Positions 34,326 through 46,604 of a DNA stretch of 64,000 bases are shown here, in pieces. The DNA is from Reticulitermes speratus (taxonomy: Eukaryota; Arthropoda; Insecta; Blattodea; Rhinotermitidae), in contig JAJKFL010000006.1 of assembly GCA_021186555.1 (NCBI GenBank), positions 2,148,715 through 2,212,714 on the forward strand. The letters are read 5' to 3'. The position numbers and the translations under genes were made by a program. The notes below the pieces were generated by a model that was given only the letters and a program-made list of their open reading frames with translations, was not told where the DNA came from and made no database searches. Positions within the stretch are counted from its first letter, which is position 1. Every line of letters begins with the position of its first letter.

Positions 34326-35109
34326 ACTTTTTAGTATTTAAAGAGTTAAAAAATGGATATCTGACTAACGACTTTTCTGTCAAAACCAACAATAGGATTG
34401 CCTTCAATATTCTTCGTACTGTGTTAGTTATATGTTCATCTGAGCTTAGACAGCACAATGCAAACTGCTGTGGTGGTTCCTTGGCTCCACGGGCCAGTAC
34501 AGCTCAGGTCTCAATTTTCTAAGTTTATAGATGTTGTTATAAACGTCTGGTAGGGTTCCCTGTAAGGGGGATCGGACCGTCGCAAGGCCCTAAACCTACA
34601 AAATACGGACAACACGCGCACATGCACGCCTCCTAATAGAATTCGAACACATGAATGGACACACAGAAGACAAAACGCGCCCCAGACTGCGAGGTCACGG
34701 TCACTGATACCAACTTATGTGTTTTAATCAGCAGCAAATTAGTATATACTGACTGGAGAAAAAAAATTTACCTCTTCCAACATAAGCCACACAAATGTTA
34801 TCACCCAAACAGCTAGTGACATCTGTCGGACACACACCAATAGACGTTTCACGAAGTTTCACGTCGACACACAGAAACCTACTTTTTCTCTCCTTGTAAC
34901 CTGCCATTACAAGCAGCACCCCCCCCCCCCCCCCCGCAAGTGAAGTACCCACGCACTAACCTGACAGTTTATACTTCCTGAAGGCTAAGCGAAAGTGCAA
35001 TTTATTACGTATGTCAACAGTACAAAAAACAAAGGAACATTTATATTACGTGTGTAGCCATCTTGATGGCTGGCAGATTTGGTTTGGACTTGTGAGAAGG
35101 AAATTACAG
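34326..35109. other. No gene seen; C run at 34919-34935
   Basis: Only short frames; one overlaps the C run. Confidence 0.5.
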
Positions 35110-35545
35110 AATTAAACTAACTAACTAACTAACTAACTCCATGTAGCAGAGTCCTTCTTGAGAAGCTAACAGTTCCTCAGCTAGTCAAGAAATTCCCCGC
35201 GTTTTATGGAGCCCGAAGGTTCATTACCGCATTCACAACAGCACAGGATAGCCATATTAACTAACTAACTAACTAACTAACTCCATGTAGCACAGTCCTT
35301 CTTGAGAAGCTAACAGTTCCTCAGCTAGTCAAGAAATTCCCCCGTTTTATGGAACCCGAAGGTTCATTACCGCATTCACAAAGCACAGTTAGCCATATTA
35401 ACTAACTAACTAACTAACTAACTCCATGTAGCACAGTCCTTCTTGAGAAGCTAACAGTTCCTCAGCTAGTCAAGAAATTCCCCGCGTTTTATGGAACCCG
35501 AAGGTTCATTACCGCACTCACAACAGCCACAGCCACCGCCCTATC
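35110..35545 (+). repeat. Three tandem copies of the CTAACTAACTCCATG repeat
   Basis: Units of about 140 bases starting at about 35113, 35257 and 35398, each (CTAA)n + CTCCATGTAGCA + AAGTTCCTC-type body + GGTTCATTACCGCA. The second has two single-base losses. Confidence 0.85.
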
Positions 35546-35576
35546 CTAAGCAAACAAATACAAATTATACAGAATC

Positions 35577-36676
35577 TTTCGTGTGAAATATTTGTTAGTG
35601 AAACATCGCATGTTTTTGTTTTGTAATTACAGAAGTACATAAACAAACATGCATTCTGTAATACAGAAGTACAAAACTAACAAACAACTCATGTTTGAAT
35701 TACAGAACCACAAAACAAACATGTCATGTATTTGTAGATTACAGAAGAAAAAACAAAACAGTCAGTTTATGGAATTACAGAAGAAAAAAATTCATTTTGT
35801 AATTACAGAACACAAAAACAAAACATGTCATGTTTTTAATTACAGAACAAAAAACATTGTCATGTCTTTTGTAATTAGAAGCAAAACAAAATTCATGTTA
35901 TGTAATTACAAAGAAAAAACAAACATGTCAGTTTTTGTAATTACAGAACACAAAACAAACATGTCATTTTGTAATTACAGCAAGCACAAACAAAACATGT
36001 CAGTTTGAATTACGAACACAAACAAACTGTCCATGTCTTGTAATTACAGAAGCACAAAAACAAAACATGTATGTTTTGTATTACAGAAACAAAAACAAAC
36101 ATCTGTTTTGTATTAAGAAACAAAAAAACATGTCATGTTTTTGTAATTACAGAAGTACAAAAACAAAAACATGTCATGTTTTTTGTAATTACAGAAGCAC
36201 AAAAACAAAAACATGTCATGTTTTTGTAATTAAGAACAATAACAAAATGTCATTTGTATTACAGAAGCACAAAAACAAAAACATGTCATGTTTTTGTAAT
36301 TACGAGCACAAACAAACATGTCAGTTTGTAATTACAGAAGCACAAAAACAAAAACATGTCATGTTTTTGTAATTACAGAAGCACAAAAACAAAAACATGT
36401 CATGTTTTTGTAATTACAGAAGCACAAAAACAAAAACAGTCATGTTTTTGTAATTACAGAAGCACAAAAACAAAAACACGTCATGTTTTTGTAATTACAG
36501 AAGCACAAAAACAAAAACATGTCATGTTTTTGTAATTACAGAAGCACAAAAACAAAAACATGTCATGTTTTTGTAATTACAGAAGCACAAAAACAAAAAC
36601 ACGTCATGTTTTTGTAATTACAGAAGTACAAAAACAAAAACAGTCATGTTTCACCAACACAATATTTCACACGAAA
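35577..36676. mobile_element. Inverted-repeat-bounded element filled by a 41-bp array
   Basis: TTTCGTGTGAAATATTTGTT at 35577 is inverted at the other end (AACACAATATTTCACACGAAA, 36656-36676), about 28 bases each. Between them lie about 26 copies of a 41-base unit built on CATGTTTTTGTAATTACAGA and AGCACAAAAACAAAAACATG. The unit is itself nearly palindromic. The first half has many dropped bases; the second is regular. No coding sequence. Confidence 0.8.
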
Positions 36677-36775
36677 AAAATACAAAAGCAAAAATCTTCC
36701 AAGATGAAGAAACGAAACTGGCAGCATGCAATTCTAACTTATTTTAACAACGCTGTATCACCTGCAGTGCTGTTA

Positions 36776-36972
36776 GGATAGCTCAGTCGGTATAGTAACC
36801 AGGCTACGGGCTGGACAGTCCGGGGATCGACTCCCGGTACCCATTTTATAGGAGGCTGGGTAGGCCCAGGGCCGGTCTCGACGTGTGCAGAAAATTCCCC
36901 CCCACCGGGATTCGATCCCCGGACCGTCCAGCCCGTAGCGAGTCGCTATACCGACTGAGCTATCGCGGCCCA
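36776..36972. repeat. Rearranged SINE-1: head on plus strand joined to an inverted copy
   Basis: 36778-36836 reads forward (TAGCTCAGTCGGTATAG, GGGGATCGACTCCCGG). From about 36837 the sequence is SINE-1 in reverse, ending ACCGACTGAGCTATCGCGGC at about 36968. The result is two tRNA-like heads facing outward around a short shared body. Confidence 0.8.
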
Positions 36973-37109
36973 GTGGTAAATGGATAGGATTGGAAATATC
37001 GTAGCCTATTTTAATGTATTCTCAAGTCTTTCTCTTCGCGACAATGAGGAAAACCAAAACTTGGTAGAAATGACAGTGGTTAGTCGTCTTTCCATTCCAG
37101 GCTACTGGC

Positions 37110-37378
37110 AGTAAACATTTTTTTTTCCAATGCTCGACAGCCCCTTGGGGGCCCAGGCCTCCTCATTTTTCGAGGCTTCACGATCACACTCTTACACACC
37201 ACACTCGGTAGGACTCCTCTGGACGAGTGATCAGCCCGTCGCAGAGACCTCTACCTACAACACACAACACTCACAACAGACAGACATCCAAGCCCCCGGC
37301 GGGATTCAACCCGCAATCCCCCGTCAAGCGAGCGGCCGCAGACGACGCCTTAGACCGCGCGGCCACTCCGATCGCAGT
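37110..37378 (-). repeat. SINE-2, tRNA-derived
   Basis: Minus strand: GATCGGAGTGGCCGCGCGGT (A-box region), B-box region GCGGGTTGAATCCCGCC, body GTCTGTTGTGAGTGTTGTG, CTCTGCGACGGGCTGATCAC and AGGAGTCCTACCGAG, ending GGGGCTGTCGAGC and an A tract. The tRNA head resembles leucine-type tRNA. Confidence 0.88.
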
Positions 37379-37784
37379 AAATATACAAATCTAACTAAAT
37401 ACAAAAGACCGCAGCCTCTGTTCGCGCCATCTCTGGTAGCCATGTCAAATGAGGTAGCGACGTCAGGAAAGGGGCTTATGGCCCACCTGGGGACCGTTAC
37501 CAAGATTGTGAAGGGAAAGACCGGGCCTTACACTCCCACACTCCTCAAAACTGCTTTGAACGACCGAGACACCTCGCTGTGAGACACGAATGTGCCACAA
37601 GACGGTAGCGCCAGTTACAGCGGGGGTTCAAATATCGGCCAACGCAGACTATCCTGTCTTCGTGGTTTTCCTCCACTCCTCAAAGCATTAACAATACGTC
37701 TATCAAACAACGTCGTGAGTCATTCATTTAAGAACCTCCCCCCCCCCCCCAACATAAAATACAGTTGGAAGGAACTATAATTCT
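37379..37784. other. No gene seen
   Basis: C run at 37739-37750. An open frame that begins in SINE-2 continues to 37582 but has no recognisable features. Confidence 0.45.
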
Positions 37785-37885
37785 ATAAGGCAGAGTGCTT
37801 CTTAAGAACCTGACAGTCGTTAAGCCGTCCCAATTTCAAGGTACCACAATACCATTACCCTATTCACAACAGGCCGCCACTGGAC
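37785..37885 (+). repeat. Diverged CTAACTAACTCCATG-family remnant
   Basis: GCAGAGTGCTTCTTAAGAAC, TGACAGTCGTTAAGCCGTC and CATTACCCTATTCACAACAG track the 35.1 kb units at low identity. Confidence 0.5.
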
Positions 37886-37954
37886 AGTATTCAGTCACAC
37901 CTCCACACTCTATTTCAGCAACACGACATTAAAGTTCTGTCTGTGCACGCGATG

Positions 37955-38025
37955 AAGGCACAGCTCCACTCATTCTTAACATCGGCGCTAGATGGAGGCA
38001 TGTCGTCAGCCTCAAACTCCGACGC
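37955..38025 (-). repeat. SINE-1 fragment
   Basis: GGCACAGCTCCACTCATTC and ATCGGCGCTAGATGGAGGC match the tail-side body. Confidence 0.6.
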
Positions 38026-38259
38026 CCATTAAACTATTTCCTTAACATATATATTAATATTATCCAACCATCTATGCCTAGGTTTGCCAAGTGATATCTT
38101 CCTTTCAGGATTTCCAGCTAAAAGATGCGCGCACTTTTTTAAACTTTAATGCAACTTACGTCTCCGTCCTTCTTAGCTTCCCTGTTGTAACAACCAAACT
38201 TACATGCCTTAACCTGTAATTACGTAAAGACGCATCCGTCCTAAAGCTACATGTACAAC

Positions 38260-38345
38260 GGAGTGGAGGTATAACTCCACGCATTCTTAAGCTCGGCACT
38301 AGATGGGAGTGGTCAACTTCATGGCTCTGGGAGGAAGGTCTTGGT
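38260..38345 (-). repeat. SINE-1 fragment
   Basis: GGAGTGGAGGTATAACTCCA, GCTCGGCACTAGATGGGAG and GTGGTCAACTTCATGGC match the body. Confidence 0.65.
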
Positions 38346-38400
38346 AGAAACTGGATTACAGGCCGGCTGGACGATGTTGAAAAAAGAAAAATGTCTCATC

Positions 38401-38478
38401 CTGTCAGGAAACACGACGTTTCGAAAGCAGATTGCACCTGGAGACGAAAGCAGTCTGCTTTCGAAACGTCGTGTTTGC
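38401..38478. repeat. Short hairpin carrying the GAAACGTCG motif
   Basis: AAACACGACGTTTCGAAAGC at 38408 is inverted as GCTTTCGAAACGTCGTGTTT at 38457, with a spacer of about 29 bases containing CACCTGGAGACG. Same layout as the larger fold-back at 7.6 kb. Confidence 0.85.
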
Positions 38479-39214
38479 GTAATCAGTGACGATGGAAAAA
38501 AAAAAAGTCCAGATATCTCGCATGTTACACCAGTCTAAAAATTACAGTGTACAGTTGAAGCAGTGTTGTTTAACAGAGAAGCACTGTGACGCTGTTCTAA
38601 TGCCTCAAACAGTTAATGAATATCAAACACGCCACTGAAGAGGGGGGGGGGCAACACGGTAAATTCAAATTGGCTTTTGGGCGCAAACGCCGCGGCAAAC
38701 TTTATGCCTCGTCAGCAGCGTTCTGAAGGCAGAGGGGCGAACACTTATACGGGGGGTGGGGGACGGTATGTGCTTGGGGGGGAGGGGGAGGCTCAAGTCG
38801 CACAACTTTCTTTCCCCTACACAGCAATTTGGGAATCCGACCGGGGGGGGGTGGGGGGGGGGGGGGGGGGGGGTCGGAAAAGCACAAACTTTCACAAGTT
38901 TCTTTCCCGTCAATCTCTCCCACATGGCTTTCTACCATAACAAAGTACGTAAGCAGCTGAAATTCTTTTTTTGAAAGTAAAATGCGTCTCGCTATTTTGC
39001 ACGCATTTTTTTAAAACTCAACATGTTTAAGGAAACAAGTTTTGCGGAGATAATCTTGGCTTTCAGTAACGAAGGAGACAGACAGACAGACAGACACTAT
39101 CTGGGGAAAAGTAAAAACAGCACAAGCAGTGCCTCAGGATAACCAAAAACGATAAACATAGCACAATCTCGCAACTCGACAAGGGACGAAAATGGCGGCC
39201 GGAAGTCAGGAAGG
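38479..39214. other. No gene seen; G-rich low complexity at 38643-38876
   Basis: Several G runs, the longest at 38841-38872 (about 30 bases interrupted by T). Open frames on both strands here are poly-Gly/poly-Pro artefacts. Confidence 0.7.
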
Positions 39215-39425
39215 AGAGACTGGGCTACTAGACAGACGGTCTGGGGTTCTATTCCCGGCTGGACAAGAACCTACCTCTTTCCCAAAACGTCCAGACCGGC
39301 ACTCGATGGGTACAAGGGGCTATTTCTTGGGCGGTAAAGCGGCCGAGGCGTGAAACTGACCACTCCATTCCAACTAGTGACAAACTTAACAATTAGTGGA
39401 GTTATACCTCCACCCTCCCTCATGT
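39215..39425 (+). repeat. SINE-1, diverged
   Basis: GGTTCTATTCCCGGCTGGAC, AAAACGTCCAGACCGG and GGCGGTAAAGCGGCCGAGG in the order of SINE-1. The A box is poor. Confidence 0.7.
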
Positions 39426-39463
39426 GTAATCATGGAGTACATCGGACTTCGCCTTACACAAAT

Positions 39464-39469
<6 letters not shown>

Positions 39470-39503
<34 letters not shown>
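39470..39503. repeat. (TA)n microsatellite
   Basis: About 15 TA units between two SINE-1 copies. Confidence 0.95.
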
Positions 39504-39505
<2 letters not shown>

Positions 39506-39534
39506 CGTACATGTATCCCGACAGACGCAATAAG

Positions 39535-39735
39535 TTTTTCTCTTCTCCAAAACGCCCAGACCGGCTCTGGGGCCAATCCAGCCTCCTATTCAGTCGGTTA
39601 CCGGCGTTCTTTCCAGGGGGTAAAGCGACCGAGGCGTCATGTTGACCACTTACCTGCGTCTAGCGCCGAGATTAAGGATGAGTGGAGCTGTACCTCTACT
39701 CTCCCGACATGCTATCATGGCATGGACAGAGACAA
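39535..39735 (+). repeat. SINE-1, 5'-truncated
   Basis: Begins AAAACGCCCAGACCGGCTC and runs through CCAGCCTCCTATTCAG, TCTAGCGCCGAGATTAAG and GTGGAGCTGTACCTCTACTC. Confidence 0.8.
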
Positions 39736-39784
39736 ATAATACACAAAGTGTACTTGGGTCTGAACTGTTCCAAGTTGTCCACAA

Positions 39785-41235
39785 TATGGTCAGCAGAAAC
39801 AGCTAACTAATGACACTGTGCAGTATGGTGGCACAGTCAGCAGAAACAGCTAACTAATGACACTGTGCAGTATGGTGGCACAGTCAGCAGAAACAGCTAA
39901 CTAATGACACTGTGCAGTATGGTGGCACAGTCAGCAGAAACAGCTAACCAATGACAGTGTGCAGTATGGTGGCACAGTCAGCAGAAACAGCTAAACCCAA
40001 TGACAGTGTGCAGTATGGTGGCACAGCCAGCAGAAACAGCTAACCAATGACACTGTGCAGTATGGTGGCACAGTCAGCAGAAACAGCTAACCAATGACAT
40101 GTGCAGTATGGTGGCACAGTCAGCAGAAACAGCTAACCAATGACACTGTGCAGTATGGTGACAGTCAGCAGAAACAGCTAACCAATGACAGTGTGCAGTA
40201 TGGTGGCACAGTCAGCAGAAACAGCTAACCAATGACAGTGTGCAGTATGGTGGCACAGTCAGCAGAAACAGCTAACCAATGACAGTGTGCAGTATGGTGG
40301 CACAGTCAGCAGAAACAGCTAACCAATGGCAGTGTGCAGTATGGTGGCACAGTCAGCAGAAACAGCTAACCAATGACAGTGTGCAGTATGGTGGCACAGT
40401 CAGCAGAAACATCTAACCAATGACATGTGCAGTATGGTGACACAGCAGAAACAGCTAACCAATGACACTGTGCAGTATGGTGACACAGTCAGCAGAAACA
40501 TCTAACCAATGACACTGAGCAGTATGGTGACAGTCAGCAGAAACAGCTAACCAATGACACTGTGCAGTATGGTGACACAGTCAGCAGAAACATCTAACCA
40601 ATGACACTGAGCAGTATGGTGACAGTCAGCAGAAACAGCTAACCAATGACACTGTGCAGTATGGTGGCACAGTCAGCAGAAATATCTAACCAATGACACT
40701 GTGCAGTATGGTGACACAGTCAGCAGAAACAGCTAACCAATGACACTGTGCAGTATGGTGACACAGCCAGCAGAAACAGCTAACCAATGACACTGTGCAG
40801 TATGGTGGCACAGCCAGCAGAAACAGCTAACCAAAGACACGGTGCAGTATGATGGCACAGTCAGCAGAAACATCTAACCAATGACACTGTGCAGTATGGT
40901 GGCACAGTCAGCAGAAACAACTAACCAATGACACTGTGCAGTATGGTGGCACAGTCAGCAGAAACAGCTAACCAATGACACTGTGCAGTATGGTGGCACA
41001 GTCAGAAGAAACAGCTAACCAAAGACACTGTGCAGTATGGTGGCACAGTCAACAGAAACAGCTAACCAAAGACACGGTGCAGTATGGTGGCACAGTCTGC
41101 AGAAACAGCTAACCAAAGACACTGTGCAGTATGATGGCACAGTCAGCAAGAAACAGCTAACCAAGACACTGTGCAGTATGATGGCACAGTCAGCAGAAAC
41201 AGCTAACCAATGACACTGTGCAGTATGGTGGCACA
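39785..41235. repeat. 47-bp minisatellite, about 31 copies
   Basis: Unit GCAGTATGGTGGCACAGTCA + GCAGAAACAGCTAACCAATG + ACACTGT. Variants (GACAGTG, ATCTAACC, GGTGACACAG, AAGACACGG) group in neighbouring units. No inverted ends were found at its borders. Confidence 0.97.
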
Positions 41236-41581
41236 ACTATAAGCGTGTCATGCAATATTCATCTCGGGCTTTAGCACGATATGAATCGAAATTACGAATG
41301 GATATGTCCTACGCAAATTAATAAATTTTTGTTAACACACGATTATTGATTGCCGTGTACTTGCGTACAACTTGAAAACGTAAGAAAAAAATTAATTAAA
41401 ACCGATTTAGTCCATAAATTTATAAGATGCATTACATGCATTAATACGATTTGCTTTCAAATAAATACAACATTGGTAATAATATAATGCTTTACTGAAC
41501 AAATGACGTCATATCTGTGGGCGTTTTAACGCACTGAAAGCCTAAAATTCAACTGAATGTTACGCACAAAAATCAGTTCTT
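41236..41581. other. No gene seen
   Basis: AT-rich spacer. Confidence 0.5.
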
Positions 41582-42985
41582 ACCTCATAGAAAACACACT
41601 GTCTCCATTACAAAGACCAGCTGTTAATGCTGTGTAGGGAAATAATCGCTGTTTGTTCCGAGATCCACACAAAACACATAAATACAGTGTGTGGGCAGAA
41701 CGCAGATTTGTGAATGTTAAACGTGGTGGTACATATAGTAACCACTGGGCTTTAGAGGAGATAGTTAAAGACTCAGTCCGTACCGCGCAGTAAACACACC
41801 CCGTCTCAGTTATACAAACCAGTCAGTTAATGTTGTACAGTGAAATAATCGCTGTTTGTTCTGGGATCCACACAAAACACAAATACAGTCCGTACCGCGC
41901 AGTAAACAACTCCGTCTCAGTTATACTAAACCAGTCAGTTAATGCTGTATAGTGAAATATTCGCTGTTTGTTCTGAGATCCACACAAAACACATAAATAC
42001 AGTCCGTACCGCGCAGTAAACACACTCCGTCTCAGTTATACAAACCAGTCAGTTAATGCTGTATAGTGAAATATTCGCTGTTTGTTCTGAGATCCACACA
42101 AAACACATAAATACAGTCCGTACCGCGCAGTAAACACACTCCGTCTCAGTTATACAAACCAGTCAGTTAATGCTGTATAGTGAAATATTCGCTGTTTGTT
42201 CTGAGATCCACACAAAACACATAAATACAGTCCGTACCGCGCAGTAAACACACTCCGTCTCAGTTATACAAACCAGTCAGTTAATGCTGTATAGTGAAAT
42301 ATTCGCTGTTTGTTCTGAGATCCACACAAAACACATACAGTCCGTACCGCGCAGTAAACACACTCCGTCTCAGTTATACAAACCAGTCAGTTAATGTTGT
42401 ACAGTGAAATAATCGCTGTTTGTTCTGAGATCCACACAAAACACATAAATACAGTCCGTACCGCGCAGTAAACACACTCCGTCTCAGTTATACAAACCAG
42501 TCAGTTAATGTTGTACAGTGAAATAATCGCTGTTTGTTCTGAGATCCACACAAAACACATAAATACAGTCCGTACCGCGCAGTAAACACACTCCGTCTCA
42601 GTTATACAAACCAGTCAGTTAATGTTGTACAGTGAAATAATCGCTGTTTGTTCTGAGATCCACACAAAACACATAAATACAGTCCGTACCGCGCAGTAAA
42701 CACACTCCGTCTCAGTTATACAAACCAGTCAGTTAATGTTGTACAGTGAAATAATCGCTGTTTGTTCTGAGATCCACACAAAACACATAAATACAGTCCG
42801 TACCGCGCAGTAAAACAACTCCGTCTCAGTTATACAAACCAGTCAGTTAATGTTGTACAGTGAAATAATCGCTGTTTGTTCTGAGATCCACACAAAACAC
42901 ATAAATACATTGTGTGGGCAGAACGTAGATTTTGTGAATGTTAAACCTGGTGGTACATATATAACCACTGGGCTTTAAAGGGTTA
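41582..42985 (-). repeat. 114-family elements, inverted, about 10 units
   Basis: A one-unit copy (41582-41765) is followed by a larger one: right flank AAAGACTCAGTCCGTACC at about 41768, about ten units, left flank CATTGTGTGGGCAGAACG to ACCACTGGGCTTTAAAGGG at 42985. Four adjacent units (41.94-42.32 kb) share GCTGTATAGTGAAATATTCG. Confidence 0.93.
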
Positions 42986-43917
42986 ATGCAGATTTAGTGC
43001 AGGCAGAAATGGTCACGTACGGCCAGTTCCTTGAAAGGCGGTCTCTCGGCTGGTAAAGACACGACGTCTTACACTGCCCAGTAAACATACACTATAGCCT
43101 ATGGCGTGTTTCAATGTTATTCTCCCTTCTACGTTTAGATCTTCCAAATAGTTCAATCCAGTCATCACACCGCACTTACGTCGGCAGCATCTCCATGAAA
43201 AAGCCAAAAAGCAAACCGCTACATTAACCTGCTCAGTCCCACAAAATACAGCGGAACGTTGAAATATGAATTACCGATGTGAGAACAGTCGGTCAGACTT
43301 CAACTTAAAATATGCTAACTACATATTGTATTCAGTTCATTTTTAGACTTTACTGAACCATTGGGCTTGGGTGGGGGGGGGGGGGGTGTGAGGATCAGAA
43401 TAAAACAAATGTAGATATTTCACTGTGCAACAGAGGGCTGGCGGAAGGCCGCATATCCGAGCGTATAAAAGCCTGGAACTGATTCAAACACAACCAACAT
43501 GGGGAGGGGGGAAATTCATATGGGTTTTCACTGCAACGTGACATTAATTTTGCTTTACATAAACTCATTAACACGAGATACAATTCGGATCAATCCTTTG
43601 AGGCTTGAAATTAATACAAATAATTTTAATATTAATATCCATTCTGGTGTAACACTTTTAAAAGGCTTTAATTACCCTTTCCACGAGACACATTTACTAG
43701 TTCCACATGTTTCGGCCATCCGGCAATCCTCAGGGGCATCACGACACAAAATGATACTTGTGAGTTGTACTGGAAGCCTTTCACACACACTCAATAGCCT
43801 GACAGCGTGATGTGATGGCTGAGAGTGAGCGGAGAGTGCAAACAAGCTGAGACAGTAAATGTGTGTCTGTGTGCTGTAAAACGTGACACATATTACTGAA
43901 TGGACAATATTTAAAGA
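42986..43917. other. No gene seen; motif remnant at 43690-43740
   Basis: G run at 43372-43386. TTCCACATGTTTCGGCCATC and CAATCCTCAGGGGCATCAC parallel the spacer at 18.84 kb. Confidence 0.5.
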
Positions 43918-45255
43918 CACAGCTCGTACCGCGCAGTAAACACACTCCGTCTCAGTTATACAAACCAATCAGTTAATGCTTTATAGGGAAATAATCGCTG
44001 TTTGTTCTCAGATCCACACAAAACACATAAATACAGTCCGTACCGCGCAGTAAACACACTCCGTCTCAGTTATACAAACCACTCAGTTAATGCTGTACAG
44101 TGAAATAATCGCTGTTTGTTCCGAGATCCACACAAAACACATAAATACAGTCCGTACCGCGCAGTAAACACACTCCGTCTCAGTTATACAAACCAGTCAG
44201 TTAATGCTGTACAGTGAAATAATCGCTGTTTGTTCTCAGATCCACACAAAACACATAAATACAGTCCGTACCGCGCAGTAAACACACTCCGTCTCAGTTA
44301 TACAAACCAGTCAGTTAATGTTGTACAGTGAAATAATCGCTGTTTGTTCTGAGATCCACACAAACACATAAATACAGTCCGTACCGCGCAGTAAACACAC
44401 TTCGTACTCAGTTTATACAAACCAGTCAGTTAATGTTTGTACAGTGAAATAATCGCTGTTTGTTCTGAGATCCACACATAAAAACATAAATACAGTCCGT
44501 ACCGCGCAGTAAACACACTCCGTCTCAGTTATACAAACCAGTCAGTTAATGTTGTACAGTGAAATAATCGCTGTTTGTTTCTGAGATCCACACAAAACAC
44601 ATAAATACAGTCCGTACCGCGCAGTAAACACACTCCGTCTCAGTTATACAAACCAGTCAGTTAATGCTTGTACAGTGAAATAATCGCTGTTTGTTCTCAG
44701 ATCCACACAAAACACATAAATACAGTCCGTACCGCGCAGTAAACACACTCCGTCTCAGTTATACAAACCAGTCAGTTAATGTTGTACAGTGAAATAATCG
44801 CTGTTTGTTCTCAGATCCACACAAAACACATAAATACAGTCCGTACCGCGCAGTAAACACACTCCGTCTCAGTTATACAAACCAGTCAGTTAATGCTGTA
44901 CAGTGAAATAATCGCTGTTTGTTCTCAGATCCACACAAAACACATAAATACAGTCCGTACCGCGCAGTAAACACACTCCGTCTCAGTTATACAAACCAGT
45001 CAGTTAATGTTGTACAGTGAAATAATCGCTGTTTGTTCTGAGATCCACACAAAATACATAAATACAGTCCGTACCGCGCAGTAAACACACTCCGTCTCAG
45101 TTATACAAACCAGTCAGTTAATGCTGTACAGTGAAATAATCGCTGTATGTTCTGAGATACACACAAAACACATAAATACACTGTGTGGGCAGAACGTAGA
45201 ATTGTTGAATGTTAAACATGGTGGTATATATAGTTACCACAATGTGCTCAAAAGA
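43918..45255 (-). repeat. 114-family element, inverted, about 11 units
   Basis: Right flank ACAATATTTAAAGACACAGC, units to about 45180, then CACTGTGTGGGCAGAACG and TGGTATATATAGTTACCACA. Several units carry single-base insertions (44.39-44.70 kb). Confidence 0.93.
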
Positions 45256-46604
45256 GTTCGTACCAACGGAGCCATTCCTCATGTTCCCCCCGTCCCCACG
45301 CGTGTTTATATTCCGTCATTATGTGCGAATTTGTATCGATAAAATGTAAACTCCGGAGTATTACACGCAATGCACGCACAATCCAAGCCTCTCCAGTGAT
45401 TTCATATGCCTAAACGCACTATTCACTGTCTGTTCCTACACACATTTTGCTGAACGAAACAGCGCACCGACATCTGTACTTTGTACCGACATGCTCACAA
45501 AGAAACGTAAGTTGACTGTGCTTAGTTAAGCACCACGCAGTGGAGGCGTAGGGAGGAATGGCGGAACAGCTTCAAACTCTCGCACAGCTTCGCCCCTACA
45601 CCCTCAGGACGTGGGGCTCAGCGGGTCACACAGCCGGCTGTATGGAGGTCGTGGAGAGCAGATGTCTACACTGACGGCGAACTGGACCCTTCCTTCCTAA
45701 TCACTACACTACACTAGCTGAGCTATCGCAGCTCCTTACAAAGAAAGGCAGGAAACTTACACGACATACCTGCAAAAAAAAACACACTTCCTTCAGTTTC
45801 CTAACTTGTCACATGGCTCTAAGTTTCAACGTAATTTCTCACGACAGCAGGTTCCTCTGAAACGTCGGTACACCAACCAGATTAACGAAGTCAGTTTCGC
45901 GCCTATTTCCGTACTAGAAGCAGCGTGAAAGTGCTGCTCTGTCAGCGTGGTTTAACATTCAACAATTGTAGTTACGCCACTGTTTTTCCCCCACCCTGTT
46001 GAATTATCAAGTGGGTTTGTGTTTGGTTTCAAAAGAATGTTAATCGGATTGTGCTGCCACGCTCACGAAACGGCAGGCTCAAGCACTATCGTGTTTTCGG
46101 TTTTAGTTTCGTAACACGTACAGATTAACGGTGAAGTGACTTAAAATGTCATTCAGGCATCTAACAAAGACGCAATCAACTAATGGCCGGTGGTAATATC
46201 GCGCTAAACACCAAAGGAATGCGATGAAGACATTCTAAACTCACCCGTAATACTGATCTTCACACTGACGTCTTCTGCGATATGACGCTGTGTCATTGGG
46301 CCAGTAGCTCCCGACGTTACGAACGATAGTGTCTTCATCTCCTTCGAAACGTCGGGAACAACTCGTCCAGCGACATAACGTCAAGTCCCAGAAAACTTGA
46401 ATCTTCAGCAATACCGATGTGAGAACCTTAAATGTCACACAGCATAATCCTGCCTACTGTGATGTCAGCACTTGTACATTAGGGCCCAAATCTGTCTCCG
46501 CCTCTGAAACGTCGTAGCCCACTTCATCCAGATATATTCTACAATGAAGACTTCCCAATGGCGATTCAACGTTCTTCATAAGCGTAACAATTACAATTTA
46601 CTAA
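45256..46604. other. No gene seen; several motif remnants
   Basis: GAAACGTCGG-type motifs occur at about 45856 (CTCTGAAACGTCGGTACACC), 46343 (CCTTCGAAACGTCGGGAAC) and 46502 (CTCTGAAACGTCGTAGCCC). Around 46265-46420 the motif sits with GATATGACGCTGTGTC. A TGAGCTATCGCAGC piece at about 45720 resembles a SINE-1 head. Confidence 0.5.

Noticed and set aside
37130..37582. 150-codon frame
   Set aside because: Its first half is SINE-2 read through; the second half has no recognisable features.
38643..38940. Overlapping 70-90-codon frames on both strands
   Set aside because: They are poly-Gly/poly-Pro readings of G runs.
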